Shown: positions 8,767-17,569, numbered from the stretch's first letter. The stretch: DNA of 64,000 bases from Maribellus sp. YY47 (GCF_023111095.1 NZ_JALGYW010000022.1:1-64000), one strand, 5' to 3'. Notes: a model not told the origin generated them from the letters alone. Numbers and translations are program-made.

Positions 8767-9080
8767 ATGGTCCGTCATCCGACGGATGAAAAATCATTCT
8801 GATATCCTTTGGTGATTCACCACGAAGCGAAAAATTGGTTGAAGAAGGCATGGTGATTTACCACGCCATGAAAAAATGATTTTTCGCGGAATGGCGGATC
8901 ACCACGCGATGAAAAATTGATTCGATATCCTTTGGTGACTTACCAAGAGGTGAAAAATCGGTTGGACAAGGTATGGCGGATCACCACGCGATGAAAAAAT
9001 GTTTTTTTTGGCAATGGTGAATTACCACGCGATGAAAAATCAAATGTTTAACGATGGCTATTCACCACGCCTGATCTTGC
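8767..9080. repeat. 41-bp tandem repeat array, about eight units
   Basis: Units begin at about 8767, 8809, 8850, 8891, 8932, 8973, 9014 and 9054, a near-exact 41-bp period. The best conserved part is TGGTGATTCACCACG followed by GCGATGAAAAAT; the rest varies. Several units contain a short inverted repeat of the GGTGA..TCACC kind, and the first unit has a different palindrome (CATCCG-A-CGGATG) at the same place. There are no unique spacers separating identical repeats, so it is not a CRISPR array. Reading frames across it are not maintained (41 is not a multiple of three). Confidence 0.88.
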
Positions 9081-9269
9081 ATTCGACTGGCAAAATCTTT
9101 TTAATGTTCCGAAAAGAATACACAGAGAAGAAAACAATCATGATCCCGAGAAATCACCAACAATTATGAAAGTGAGGTTTTTCGACAGCATTTTATAACG
9201 AAAGTTAGTTTACAAGGCGCATAAAGCGATTGTGCGTTGAATCACGTATTGATTGCCCCTTTGATCTAC

Positions 9270-9445
9270 TTACATCCCACCCCCGGGTTTCACCCGAGGT
9301 TAATCGTATTTTATCCCTTTGGGATATTGATCAGAATAACAAAGTTAAGACGAGTTAAACGGACAGTGATGTTTGAACCCTTTACTTTCTATGGCACTGA
9401 AAGCGTCGAATGTGATTAACCCGGTGTGTAACGCCGGGCTGAAAT
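9270..9445. repeat. Dispersed hairpin element, copy B (fuller)
   Basis: Three hairpins in a row: CCCGGGT-TTC-ACCCGAG (9282-9298), ATCCC-TTT-GGGAT (9313-9325) and CCCGG..GCCGGG (9420-9438), the last preceded by CTGAAAGCGTCGAA. The final third matches copy A at 8614. This architecture resembles REP-type elements mobilised in trans by RAYT transposases; that link is inference. Confidence 0.65.
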
Positions 9446-9546
9446 AATCGAAGGGAAATCGTCCGGAAAGGGTAGTTGATCATAGACTGACAGGACTTCC
9501 GGACGAAAAATAGCTGTCCTTCTTTGATCGATTTTCACAGGAAAAA

Positions 9547-9572
9547 GGAGGTGAACTCACCTCCTCTTTTGT
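9547..9572. terminator. Intrinsic terminator hairpin GGAGGTGA-AC-TCACCTCC
   Basis: A perfect 8-bp stem. On the plus strand it is followed by TCTTTTG; on the minus strand by TTTTTCC. The minus-strand reading fits as the end of the hydrolase transcript and the gene tail at 9586. Confidence 0.8.
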
Positions 9573-9585
9573 TTGTTGCAGCTTA

Positions 9586-9666
9586 CTATTCGTTAGTCAA
9601 AAACTTTGCGATTTCGGGTCGTGCTTTCTGAATACGTTCCTGGTCGATGGTAAGTGCCGTATTGAC
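9586..9666 (-). pseudogene. Tail of a lost gene (26 codons, no start)
   Basis: Read on the minus strand, 26 codons give a protein-like tail (ending RPEIAKFLTNE) closed by tandem TAG TAA stops and followed by the terminator at 9547. There is no start codon: an in-frame TAG precedes the first codon. It begins only 7 bp after the hydrolase stop. This looks like the C-terminus of a gene whose body was deleted, with the hydrolase now next to its terminator. I do not recognise the protein. Confidence 0.5.
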
Positions 9667-9673
9667 CTAAATT

Positions 9674-10909
9674 TTAAATTTCTCCGTCTCTTAGTTGAAT
9701 AAACCAGGCTATGGCTGCAAGTTCTGCCGGCATAATGGCACTGGTGTGGTCTAAGCCGTTAAGTGGTGCTAAGGTAACCAAATCTGTACTGACGCCTTTC
9801 CCTATAAATTGTTGGTACAAATCAGAACTTAGAACAGGCGGAACATAAGTATCAGCAGTTCCGTGAAGAAGCAGAGTGGGGATATTGGTGTTGTATCCTT
9901 CAATACTGTTTTCTTCCATCATCGTGCGCAGCGAGGCAAAAGTTTCGCTGGTTTTCCAGTTCGCCATAAAATTGGGTTGAAAAAGATCGGAAACAACAGT
10001 TGTAAGTTCTGAATTGATTTGTGATCCCGAATGATTTCCATCAAATAGCCCCGATATTTTAGCGGCATATTCTTCCTGAAATACTGAGTCGATGGGAGTT
10101 TCCATATCGAGTTCTGCATAGCTGTTATACAGGTAAGCCAGAAAATAAGGCATGGGGTATTCGGGTTGGCTTGTTACCAGTTCCGTTACAGTTGAAATAT
10201 CATAAGGTCCTGCACCGCATGCGCTGGCTTTCAGTTTGAATTCATTTGAATAGTTGGTTTCGATTGCCTTTTGAAGCTGCAGGGTTACCCATCCTCCCTG
10301 CGAGTAGCCGGTGATGTACAAATCGTTGCTCAGCGTAACCGAACTTTTTCCCTCAACAAATTCTTTTACTGCCCGTAGCATGTCAGCTACCGACTTAACC
10401 GTAGATTCTGCATGCAGGTAAGGGTGAAACATATCATCAGAAGCGCCAAAACCCAGGTAGTCGGGTATGGCTATCACAAAGCCGGAGGAAGCCATCATTT
10501 CAAGCTTCTGAAATAAATCACCGTTCGGATTTTCAGAAGGCGCTGCACTGTGCAGGGTATTGGTACCGTTCTGGAAACTCATCAGCGGGTAAGTTCCGGC
10601 TGCTGTTGGAAGGCATACCAAACCTGAAGCAACAACAGCTTCTCCCTCAAAAGTGGTATTGTAGGTTATTTTGTACACTTCCACTCCCGAAGTAAATTTG
10701 TCGGTAATCGCTGAAATTTCAGGGTAAAGTAATGCAGCCACATTCATGTTTGCACTGATAACGCTCTGTTGATAAGCTACAACAAAGTTTTCTTCCACCA
10801 GGTATTCGTTTTCGGTTCCGTCAACTTTTTCATCGTCAAAACGGTCACAGGCAGAGAAGGCGATACTTATCAGGATGAAAAGCAGTAAGGGTTGTAACAG
10901 ATCTTTCAT
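9674..10909 (-). CDS. Secreted alpha/beta hydrolase lipoprotein
   Basis: A 411-aa serine hydrolase. Residues 1-21 are a lipoprotein signal with lipobox FSAC. The predicted triad is S203 in GYSQGG, D353 in HGTADTYV and H388 in LDHTS. The long, lid-bearing layout resembles bacterial secretory lipases and prolyl-oligopeptidase-like esterases, so an ester or lipid substrate outside the cytoplasm is likely but not defined. It stands alone on the minus strand and diverges from the ThuA-like gene, sharing the 200-bp gap between them. Confidence 0.8.
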   Translation of the reverse strand: MKDLLQPLLLFILISIAFSACDRFDDEKVDGTENEYLVEENFVVAYQQSVISANMNVAALLYPEISAITDKFTSGVEVYKITYNTTFEGEAVVASGLVCLPTAAGTYPLMSFQNGTNTLHSAAPSENPNGDLFQKLEMMASSGFVIAIPDYLGFGASDDMFHPYLHAESTVKSVADMLRAVKEFVEGKSSVTLSNDLYITGYSQGGWVTLQLQKAIETNYSNEFKLKASACGAGPYDISTVTELVTSQPEYPMPYFLAYLYNSYAELDMETPIDSVFQEEYAAKISGLFDGNHSGSQINSELTTVVSDLFQPNFMANWKTSETFASLRTMMEENSIEGYNTNIPTLLLHGTADTYVPPVLSSDLYQQFIGKGVSTDLVTLAPLNGLDHTSAIMPAELAAIAWFIQLRDGEI

Positions 10910-11109
10910 GGCAAAATGTTTTCAATAAGGTTACTTCAAAAATAGGCTAAATTATTGTTTAATGGAAGGGGATGGCAAACAGAATGCAATTTGTGGTATT
11001 TTGGATACGCGATGCTTTCGGCAATCTTTTCTTTGGTTTGATTTTTTTATTTTCGTTGCATCAAAGATTCAGTTCGAAATATAATTTTGTTTGGTAAAAT
11101 ATTGACCCA

Positions 11110-11817
11110 ATGAAAAGACTTTTACTTGTATCTGCTTTTGTTGCGATTTATTTTTCGGTGGTTGCGCAGCCCATTAAGGTAATGCTGGTTACCGGCGGCC
11201 ACGACTTTGAGGCACAACCGTTTTTCGAAATGTTTGACGCGATGGAAGGTGTAGAGTACGAACATTACGAGCAACCTTCAGCTAATCAAAAAATTGCAAA
11301 AGATCATGCCAAAGATTTCGATGTGATTGTATTCTATGATATGTGGGATAAGATTGGTTTGACAGAACGAGAGGCCTATCGCCAGATGGGGGAGCAGGGC
11401 AAACCGTTTTTGTTTCTTCACCATTCGCTGGCTTCTTATCAGCAGTGGCCCGAGTTTGAGCAAATTATCGGAGGAAAATACGTTGAGAAAAGAACGGGGA
11501 TAGATGAAGAAGAAGCATCAACTTATGAGCATGATGTGTGGGTATATTGCAATGTGGAAAATTATACTTCTGTGACACGCGGTTTTCGGGAGCTTCGTTT
11601 TTTTGATGAAGTTTACGGGAACGTCAGGATTTCAGATAAGGTATTGCCCTTGTTGAGTACCCGGCACCCCAAAAGTATGGAATATGTTGCCTGGGAAAAC
11701 CGGTATCGAAACTCCAGAGTGATCTACATTCAGCCGGGACACGACAATCGCACTTACGCAGAGGCCGATTACCGGAAACTCATTTTACAGGCTATACATT
11801 ATCTCTCGGGAAAATAG
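11110..11817 (+). CDS. Secreted ThuA-like domain protein
   Basis: A 235-aa protein with a cleavable signal peptide (ending near VVAQ) and a ThuA-like fold: VMLVTGGHDFE at the first strand, FYDMWDK, FLFLHHSLASYQQWPEF in the middle, and HDVWVY then YIQPGHDNRTY towards the end. ThuA-like domains are glutamine-amidotransferase-like folds associated with sugar utilisation; enzymatic activity is generally undefined. A TAATTTTG element at 11082-11089 matches the -7 consensus about 20 bp upstream of the ATG. A perfect 18-bp palindrome lies 41 bp after the stop. Confidence 0.8.
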   Translation: MKRLLLVSAFVAIYFSVVAQPIKVMLVTGGHDFEAQPFFEMFDAMEGVEYEHYEQPSANQKIAKDHAKDFDVIVFYDMWDKIGLTEREAYRQMGEQGKPFLFLHHSLASYQQWPEFEQIIGGKYVEKRTGIDEEEASTYEHDVWVYCNVENYTSVTRGFRELRFFDEVYGNVRISDKVLPLLSTRHPKSMEYVAWENRYRNSRVIYIQPGHDNRTYAEADYRKLILQAIHYLSGK

Positions 11818-11858
11818 AGGTTGCGCTAAGTCGTTTTGTAGGCAATTAGTGCGATTTT

Positions 11859-11876
11859 TTGGCATCCGGATGCCAA
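11859..11876. other. Perfect 18-bp palindrome
   Basis: TTGGCATCCGGATGCCAA is fully self-complementary with no loop. It lies after the ThuA-like gene and 160 bp before the next start. No T-run follows, so an operator is as likely as a transcript end. Confidence 0.5.
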
Positions 11877-12036
11877 TTCCCAACCAAAATACCGAGACTT
11901 CATCGGAATTAATTGGAATCTGCTCGATAACATAGACTTATAACGTTTTTTAACATTCTGGTGTTAATTAAAGAGGACCTACGACTATTTTTTTAGTTAA
12001 TTTAGACGGCATACAAACCCAATTAACTTGCATGAT

Positions 12037-12408
12037 ATGAAAACTGTTGCCAAGTTAATCCACCAATCCAACATGACATATATTCCTACGAACCTTCCGG
12101 TAAAATTTTTTGGGCTTCCGGATGGTAAAGTCTATTTATTGTATGCCCGATTTTGTATCATCAGGCCCGAAAAAACAGACCTGGAATTTGTGATTGCGGA
12201 ACACGATGAGTTTTCTTTCGATTATGCATCGGAGAAACTGGTTCCGAAAGCAGAAACGCGTTATCCTGTATATCGCGAGATGGTTGATAAGCCGAATCCG
12301 GTTTATCATATTTTAGATATTAATCGCGATGTTAAATCTTATGCTGAAGCAGTAGCTTTGCTGAATCAAAAAGCGATCAAGATGTCGCTTCACCCGGAGG
12401 CCTGTTAA
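12037..12408 (+). CDS. Hypothetical small cytoplasmic protein
   Basis: About 123 aa, not recognised. It has no signal peptide or membrane segment. Composition and codon use look real: alternating hydrophobic strands (VKFFGLPDGKVYLLYARF), acidic stretches and a C-terminal helix. The ATG at 12037 is preferred to an in-frame TTG at 12028. It has its own 220-bp upstream region and no partner gene close by, so it gives no functional clue. Confidence 0.6.
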   Translation: MKTVAKLIHQSNMTYIPTNLPVKFFGLPDGKVYLLYARFCIIRPEKTDLEFVIAEHDEFSFDYASEKLVPKAETRYPVYREMVDKPNPVYHILDINRDVKSYAEAVALLNQKAIKMSLHPEAC

Positions 12409-12674
12409 CATTAAAATAGGCTATAGAATCTTTATTTATACCATAACCTGCATCAGGAAACATTTGCAGGTAGAATAACTTTTTACCCCAAACAAAGCAA
12501 ATCTCTTTATTTCTTTTTCTTTTTCCCCGGATCAAATTTGTGGCTAACCCTTTTTTGAAAGAGTAAAAGTATGACAGCGCATCGTCGCTGGCAACAAAAG
12601 GAAGCAATCTATTGATCTGGAATTATTTTAAGCCAAAAATGTATGGGAAAATCTAAAAAAAAGTGAGAAAAAAC
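12409..12674. other. Intergenic stretch, nothing recognised
   Basis: AT-rich sequence without a credible gene or hairpin. A 76-codon minus-strand open frame crossing the end of the preceding gene has no family features. The small RNA unit begins immediately after this stretch, and 12787-12958 beyond it is also empty. Confidence 0.5.
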
Positions 12675-12705
12675 TTTGTGTAGAATCCATTTTTATTTAG
12701 ATTTG
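12675..12705 (+). promoter_or_regulatory. Consensus Bacteroidota promoter for the small RNA
   Basis: TTTG at 12675-12678, exactly 19 bp, then TAGATTTG at 12698-12705. This matches the sigma-A(Bfr) consensus TTTG-N19/20-TAnnTTTG at every fixed position, and predicts a start near 12710-12712. Confidence 0.85.
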
Positions 12706-12709
12706 TGTC

Positions 12710-12786
12710 ATAGGTCGTTCTGACCTATTGTGTGTTTGGGGGTTAACATTTTAAAGGGCAGTTGTTGAACTGCCCTTTCTTTTTGA
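12710..12786 (+). ncRNA. Candidate small RNA, about 75 nt
   Basis: The predicted transcript begins with a perfect hairpin ATAGGTC-gttct-GACCTAT (12710-12728), continues with about 24 unpaired nt including a G-run (GTTTGGGGGTTAAC), and ends in a perfect 11-bp terminator hairpin AAAGGGCAGTT-GTTG-AACTGCCCTTT (12753-12778) with T-tail. A full consensus promoter lies at the right distance. It contains no ATG. The downstream gene is on the opposite strand, so this is not a leader or attenuator. I do not recognise the family. Confidence 0.75.
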
Positions 12787-12958
12787 ATAAATCTCAATGG
12801 TAACATTTTTTCAAAACATTATTTACATAATAGTTGGTTCTGACGTTCAATAAATTACTTGAAAATTAGAGCAGGCGAGCTTATCTTTTTGTTTAATTTC
12901 AGGGAATTCCTTTGCCTGAACAACGATATCGTAACAGAATTATTAAAATAATGCACTG

Positions 12959-14428
12959 CTAGCGAATGGCAGGAGAATCTGTTTCTGCAGGTTTTGCCTG
13001 TTTTCGAGAGATTATATCAATGGCAACAATCATGGCGGTAAAACCCCAGAAGGGAACAGAAAGCTTGTCGGTGTCCAGGAAGTTATTCAAAAATCCGTGT
13101 AAATAATAGGTGACCAGCCCCAGAAAAGCGACCAAAACAATCTTTTTTAATCTCGGATCGGCTGCTCTGGAATAAGTGGTTATAGCGGTGTAAGTTATCG
13201 TACCTAGAATCAGCAAAAAGGTGAGTAATCCCAATAAGCCCGATTCGGACAACGGTCCCAGGTATTCGCTGTGCGCATTTCCCCCGTCCGCAGCATTGGT
13301 ACTGATAATGGTGCGGTCTTTGGTTAGCTGGTAGGGGGCATATTGAAACATATAGGTTCCCGGGCCAAATCCCAAAACGGGTTTGTCCTCGAACATTCTT
13401 ATGGCGCAACTCCAGCGGTTAATACGTTCCAGGTTTGATGCATCAGACGAGATATTCGACATCGATGAAATGTGTGTGCCTAAATTGGCAGACGACTCGT
13501 GAGAGTTTTGCTCCAGCTTCATCAGTATCTGTTGTTGAAACGTAAAAAAAATCAGAGCAGCAGAGAACACGGTAATAAGAATGGTTTTGAACCTGATCTT
13601 TAAGAGTAAAATAAACCACAGTCCGATTGATGCCACCAGGCTCAACCAAGCGGCCCGGCTGTATGAAAGGATAAACCCCATCAGCACCACTAAAAAAGCA
13701 AACGTTGCAAATGTACGCCATTTTTTTTCCAGACTTTTATCGAGCACAAACATCAGTAAAAAGGGCAAATAGAAGGCAAGGGAAGCTCCGTACGAAGTGT
13801 GGTCGTTGTAGAACGGTGCAACTACAAAATGAGCCGCCTGTTTATCCCATAATCCATAGCCCAGATGGCGAAATGTTGCATAAAAAATTACTCCCATAAA
13901 CGGCACCACATACAGCCAAACATATTTTTCCATATGCTTGCCTTGCGAGAAGAGTTTAGCGGTAAGGAAATAGAATATCGCCACAAACCAGATTCTCATC
14001 AACAGAAACTTAAACGAGACCAGTGGCATAGTGCTGGTGATACTGGTGACCAGTATCCAGAACAAATTCAGATAAACAGCCAGCGACACCGGGTGCCAAA
14101 ATATTTTTTTATCAAATTTCCGCTTCTGTAGTACTTTAAGCAAAAAAACAATTAAGAGCCCAAAAATTAAGGGTTCGGTGGGCAGGTCCATGTCAAATCC
14201 AAATCCGGGAATAAGTTTCCGGAGGGGGATCGATAGCGGAGTAAAAAATACGATGAGGTAGATAATCTTGTCAAAGGAATAAACAGCAACGAGCAACAGC
14301 AGGAATACTAATGGAAGCACGTTTAAATACAGCATGTGCTTGTTTACCACCAACCAAAGGTTCAACAAGATAAAGCCAACCGAGATGAGGTAAAAAAAGG
14401 AAATTCTTATTTGGTTGCTTTTGAACAC
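12959..14428 (-). CDS. O-antigen ligase/polymerase family membrane protein
   Basis: About 490 aa, with twelve or so predicted membrane segments and one large outer loop (residues about 300-400). The loop ends in VLGFGPGTYMFQYAPY and then NAHSEYLGPLSESGLLG, the Wzy_C signature of O-antigen ligases and polymerases with its conserved His. The Wzz-like gene ends at 14434. The longer frame from 14518 overlaps that gene, so a GTG at 14428, six bases after its stop, is the likelier start. With its Wzz partner it suggests export-coupled assembly of a surface polysaccharide. Confidence 0.8.
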   Translation of the reverse strand: MFKSNQIRISFFYLISVGFILLNLWLVVNKHMLYLNVLPLVFLLLLVAVYSFDKIIYLIVFFTPLSIPLRKLIPGFGFDMDLPTEPLIFGLLIVFLLKVLQKRKFDKKIFWHPVSLAVYLNLFWILVTSITSTMPLVSFKFLLMRIWFVAIFYFLTAKLFSQGKHMEKYVWLYVVPFMGVIFYATFRHLGYGLWDKQAAHFVVAPFYNDHTSYGASLAFYLPFLLMFVLDKSLEKKWRTFATFAFLVVLMGFILSYSRAAWLSLVASIGLWFILLLKIRFKTILITVFSAALIFFTFQQQILMKLEQNSHESSANLGTHISSMSNISSDASNLERINRWSCAIRMFEDKPVLGFGPGTYMFQYAPYQLTKDRTIISTNAADGGNAHSEYLGPLSESGLLGLLTFLLILGTITYTAITTYSRAADPRLKKIVLVAFLGLVTYYLHGFLNNFLDTDKLSVPFWGFTAMIVAIDIISRKQAKPAETDSPAIR

Positions 14429-14433
14429 CGGTA

Positions 14434-15381
14434 TTATTCTTTTCGGTAATCGAGCACCAGAAATACCAATAATCCGAGAAATACCGCTGAAACTGTCGAC
14501 AGCAGTACAATCAGCCAACGCACCGGGTATGATTTTTTATCGGCCGGAAAGGGAGATTGAACCACCTGACAATGTGTGATATTTTTTTCATATTCGCTTA
14601 AATGCATGTCGTGTAAAATTGTCAACGAATCAATCACCAATAAAGTGCGGTTGTATCTGGCTTCAAGAAGTTCTGCTTTTGCTCCCTCTTTCGAAAAGTT
14701 ATTGTACAGCTGGTCGATCTTCTTTGTGTCAGGTGCATTACCTCTGCCGTTTGCCAGCGCAGTCATATAGCCTCGGGTAAGTTCGGGCACCTGTTCTTTG
14801 AAACTGATGATTCCCGTTGCTGTCCTGAGGCTGTCGAGTTGTTTTTCAACAGCGGAGAGCTCCTTGTATCTTTTTTTTAATTGATTTTGGGTGATAACCA
14901 CCATTTCTTTGTCTGAAGTTTTATACAACGAACGAACTTTCTTGTTGTAAAATTTAATGATCGAATCGCACATGTCGGAAGCACGCTGAGGCTCGTAATC
15001 CAATACCTTTATTTCAGCGGTTTCAAATTCGGTTTTGTTTACCGAGACATTCTCATCGTACCTGTCGAGCATATACGTGATGAAATTCGGATCTTCTTTG
15101 CTGATTTCATAAACGTCAGAAAGATGGAAGACCTCAAACATCTTAAACTTAATGTCGTTTGAGTTCAGCACCTCAATCATTTGTTCGGTTTCCGACTCAT
15201 TACTCAGTTGCAAGGTGTTGGTCGGATACAGCCGGGCAACCGACTTGTACTTGGGTCGAATAAAAATGGGGCCGGAAAAAACAGCAGACAACAGAACCGC
15301 AATAATTCCGATGATTACAAAATGCACTCTGCGTTTCCAGATAATTTCCAGAATTCGCTGGTTGTCAAAAAAATTATCCAT
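14434..15381 (-). CDS. Wzz-like chain-length/polysaccharide export protein
   Basis: About 316 aa with the polysaccharide co-polymerase layout: a transmembrane helix after about 20 residues (VHFVIIGIIAVLL), a periplasmic middle with coiled-coil character (about residues 150-260), and a second helix near the C-terminus preceded by SFPADKKSYPVRW, matching the proline-rich motif of Wzz proteins. No C-terminal tyrosine kinase domain is present. ATG 15381 (MDNFF) is chosen; a longer frame to 15525 would overlap tyrS. It is followed at once by the ligase/polymerase gene. Confidence 0.8.
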   Translation of the reverse strand: MDNFFDNQRILEIIWKRRVHFVIIGIIAVLLSAVFSGPIFIRPKYKSVARLYPTNTLQLSNESETEQMIEVLNSNDIKFKMFEVFHLSDVYEISKEDPNFITYMLDRYDENVSVNKTEFETAEIKVLDYEPQRASDMCDSIIKFYNKKVRSLYKTSDKEMVVITQNQLKKRYKELSAVEKQLDSLRTATGIISFKEQVPELTRGYMTALANGRGNAPDTKKIDQLYNNFSKEGAKAELLEARYNRTLLVIDSLTILHDMHLSEYEKNITHCQVVQSPFPADKKSYPVRWLIVLLSTVSAVFLGLLVFLVLDYRKE

Positions 15382-15460
15382 AAAGGTGGTTTCAGTTTGA
15401 TCGTGTATTTTCAACGAAACCAAACGGTTTTTAGTATTTGCCCAATTGTTTTTACCTTTT

Positions 15461-16753
15461 TTATCCGGCGATGACCAGGTAATAATTTTTCTTTCCCTTT
15501 TGAGCAAGAATATATTTTCCTCCAATCAGATATTCAGCATTGATCACTGCATCCGGATCAGTAATTTTTTCTTTGTTTATGCTGAGTCCGTTCCCCTGAA
15601 TTGTTCTTCTTAATTCTCCTTTCGATGGGAAAACGTCGGTTTTTTCAGCTAAAAGATCGATAACGTTAATACCTGATTCCAGTTCGGTTTTGCTGACCTG
15701 AAATTGAGGTACGCCTTCAAATACAGCAAGGAAAGTACTTTCATTCAGTTTACGCAATTGATCTGCCGTTCCATTTCCAAAAAGGATTTGAGAGGCTTCA
15801 ACTGCCATTTCGTAATCTTCGCGCGAGTGAACCATTGTGGTCACTTCTTCGGCCAGTTTTTTCTGAAGGTTTCTCTGGTGAGGAGCTTCTTTATGCTCTG
15901 CAACGAGTGTCGAAATTTCTTCTTTCGAAAGCAGTGTAAATATTTTAATGTAGCGTTCGGCGTCTTCATCCGAAGTGTTGAGCCAGAACTGGTAAAATGC
16001 ATAGGGCGAAGTACGTTCGGCATCAAGCCAAACATTCCCCGATTCGGTTTTTCCAAATTTGGCACCATCGGCTTTAGTAATCAGCGGGCAGGTCATGGCA
16101 AAAGCTTCGCCTCCGTCCATTCTGCGGATCAGTTCCGTTCCGGTCGTAATATTTCCCCACTGATCGGAACCTCCCATCTGCAGTCGGCAGCCATGGTTTT
16201 TATATAAATGATAGAAATCGTATCCCTGAACGAGCTGGTAGGTAAATTCGGTGAACGACATTCCTGATTTGGATTCTTCTCCGAGACGTTTCTTCACACT
16301 GTCTTTTGCCATCATGTAGTTTACGGTAATCCGCTTACCTACATCACGGATAAAATCGAGGAAGGTAAAGTTTTTCATCCAGTCGTAATTGTTGACCAAA
16401 AGCGCCTGGTTCTTTTCTCCACTTTCAAAATCAAGAAAACGGGCCAGCTGTTTTTTGATGCATTCCTGGTTGTGACGTAGAGTCGGTTCATCAAGCAGGT
16501 TTCTTTCCTGCGATTTGCCCGATGGATCGCCAATCATTCCGGTAGCACCTCCAACAAGAGCAATGGGTTGGTGGCCGGCAATCTGAAAATGTTTCAGCAT
16601 CATTACCCCAACCAGGTGACCGATGTGCAGCGAGTCGGCTGTTGGATCGATTCCCACATACGCACTGGTGGTTTCTTTTAGCAATTGTTCTTCCGTTCCG
16701 GGCATTATATCGTGCAACATGCCTCTCCATTTCAGCTCTTCTACAAAATTCAT
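15461..16753 (-). CDS. tyrS: Tyrosyl-tRNA synthetase
   Basis: A 430-aa class I aminoacyl-tRNA synthetase charging tRNA-Tyr. The HIGH motif is intact at residues 43-46 ([10 protein letters not shown]), the KMSKS loop is KFGKTESG, and the tyrosine pocket motif GYDFYHLY is visible. The C-terminal 80 residues form an S4 RNA-binding domain. Length and order match bacterial TyrS. It is the first gene of a possible transcript with the Wzz-like and ligase genes, 80 bp apart. A 230-bp upstream region contains TATATTTG on the minus strand (16877-16884) as a possible -7 element; I find no T-box features. Confidence 0.97.
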   Translation of the reverse strand: MNFVEELKWRGMLHDIMPGTEEQLLKETTSAYVGIDPTADSLHIGHLVGVMMLKHFQIAGHQPIALVGGATGMIGDPSGKSQERNLLDEPTLRHNQECIKKQLARFLDFESGEKNQALLVNNYDWMKNFTFLDFIRDVGKRITVNYMMAKDSVKKRLGEESKSGMSFTEFTYQLVQGYDFYHLYKNHGCRLQMGGSDQWGNITTGTELIRRMDGGEAFAMTCPLITKADGAKFGKTESGNVWLDAERTSPYAFYQFWLNTSDEDAERYIKIFTLLSKEEISTLVAEHKEAPHQRNLQKKLAEEVTTMVHSREDYEMAVEASQILFGNGTADQLRKLNESTFLAVFEGVPQFQVSKTELESGINVIDLLAEKTDVFPSKGELRRTIQGNGLSINKEKITDPDAVINAEYLIGGKYILAQKGKKNYYLVIAG

Positions 16754-16987
16754 TTGATTTAAAATATTGTTGTTACTACCAGATTTACATTCAAAATAAA
16801 TTTAAACCGCTTGATTTATATGTTTAAAGGTCGTTGTTAACCTTCAGTAAAAATCGTGTGATTAAAATTTGCGCAAATATATAAAATGCAGCTGTAAACG
16901 ACGGGAAAATAAGCGGAAAACAAAAATGCAGGTTTCTTCAAAAATAATTGCAACCTTTTCATATCTTGCCCAGTCTGATGAAATAGT

Positions 16988-17569
16988 ATGGAAGACAGTC
17001 AACTGGTTCAGCAGGTTTTAAACGGGAACAGCAATGCATTTCGGTTCCTGGTATCGAAATATCAGCGGCTGGTTGTTCATGTAGTTGGGCGTATTGTTCA
17101 GCAGCAAGATGAGGTGGAGGACATTTGCCAGGAGGTGTTTATCAAAGTTTTCAAAACGTTGAATAAATTCAGGAACGAGTCAAAATTGTCGACATGGATT
17201 GCCACTATTGCTTACAATACGGCCATTACGCATTTGAGAAAGAAAAGCAGGAGAGGAGAGTTGTCGTATAGCGAGGAACCGAAACTGATTGGGATGGAAG
17301 CCGATCCGGCACCCAACCAGAAAGCGGTGGAAACAGAAGAAATAAAACGACATCTGCTGAAGCTCATCGAAACCTTGCCGGTACATTACCGAACAGTGCT
17401 TACTCTGTATCATTTGGAAGAGTTTTCGTACCGCGAGATTGTTGAAATAACGGGAATGCCCGAAGGAACAATAAAAAGTTACCTGAACCGCGCCCGTATG
17501 ATGCTAAAGGGCAAGATCGATAAAATTGCCCGATTGGAACAAACCAATATATTTGCAGATTATGTCTGA
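16988..17569 (+). CDS. ECF-type RNA polymerase sigma factor
   Basis: A 193-aa sigma-70 family protein of the extracytoplasmic-function group. Region 2 spans about residues 10-80, with the typical VEDICQEVFIKVFKTL and STWIATIAYNTAI; region 4 spans about 125-180, with LPVHYRTVLTLYHLEEFSYREIVEITGMPEGTIKSYLNRAR as the helix-turn-helix (position given, key residues L126, Y148, G158 approximate). It overlaps the next gene by 8 bp, so the two are translationally coupled. The partner membrane protein is a candidate anti-sigma factor. Confidence 0.93.
   Translation: MEDSQLVQQVLNGNSNAFRFLVSKYQRLVVHVVGRIVQQQDEVEDICQEVFIKVFKTLNKFRNESKLSTWIATIAYNTAITHLRKKSRRGELSYSEEPKLIGMEADPAPNQKAVETEEIKRHLLKLIETLPVHYRTVLTLYHLEEFSYREIVEITGMPEGTIKSYLNRARMMLKGKIDKIARLEQTNIFADYV

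Larger units (their letters stand above)
8298..9586. other. Gene-free repeat island
   Basis: Nearly 1.3 kb with no credible gene. Short open frames here translate repeat sequence only. The stretch holds a 43-bp perfect hairpin, a smaller hairpin at 8505, two copies of a dispersed hairpin element (8614 and 9270-9445), a 41-bp tandem array at 8767-9080 and a terminator at 9547; each is listed separately. 9081-9269 shows nothing recognisable. Confidence 0.8.

Noticed and set aside
8767-9080. Possible CRISPR array
   Set aside because: Units are contiguous and diverged at a 41-bp period with no identical repeats separated by unique spacers, and no cas genes are present.
8515-9419. Three 60-73-codon open frames in the repeat island
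   Set aside because: They translate hairpin elements and tandem repeats, break the repeat period and have no protein-like features.
12377-12607. 76-codon minus-strand frame overlapping the end of the unknown gene
   Set aside because: It overlaps a better-supported gene and shows no coherent protein pattern.
16754-16987. T-box or other leader in front of tyrS
   Set aside because: A 230-bp AT-rich gap is present, but I see neither the T-box sequence (TGGNACCGCG) nor a leader terminator.
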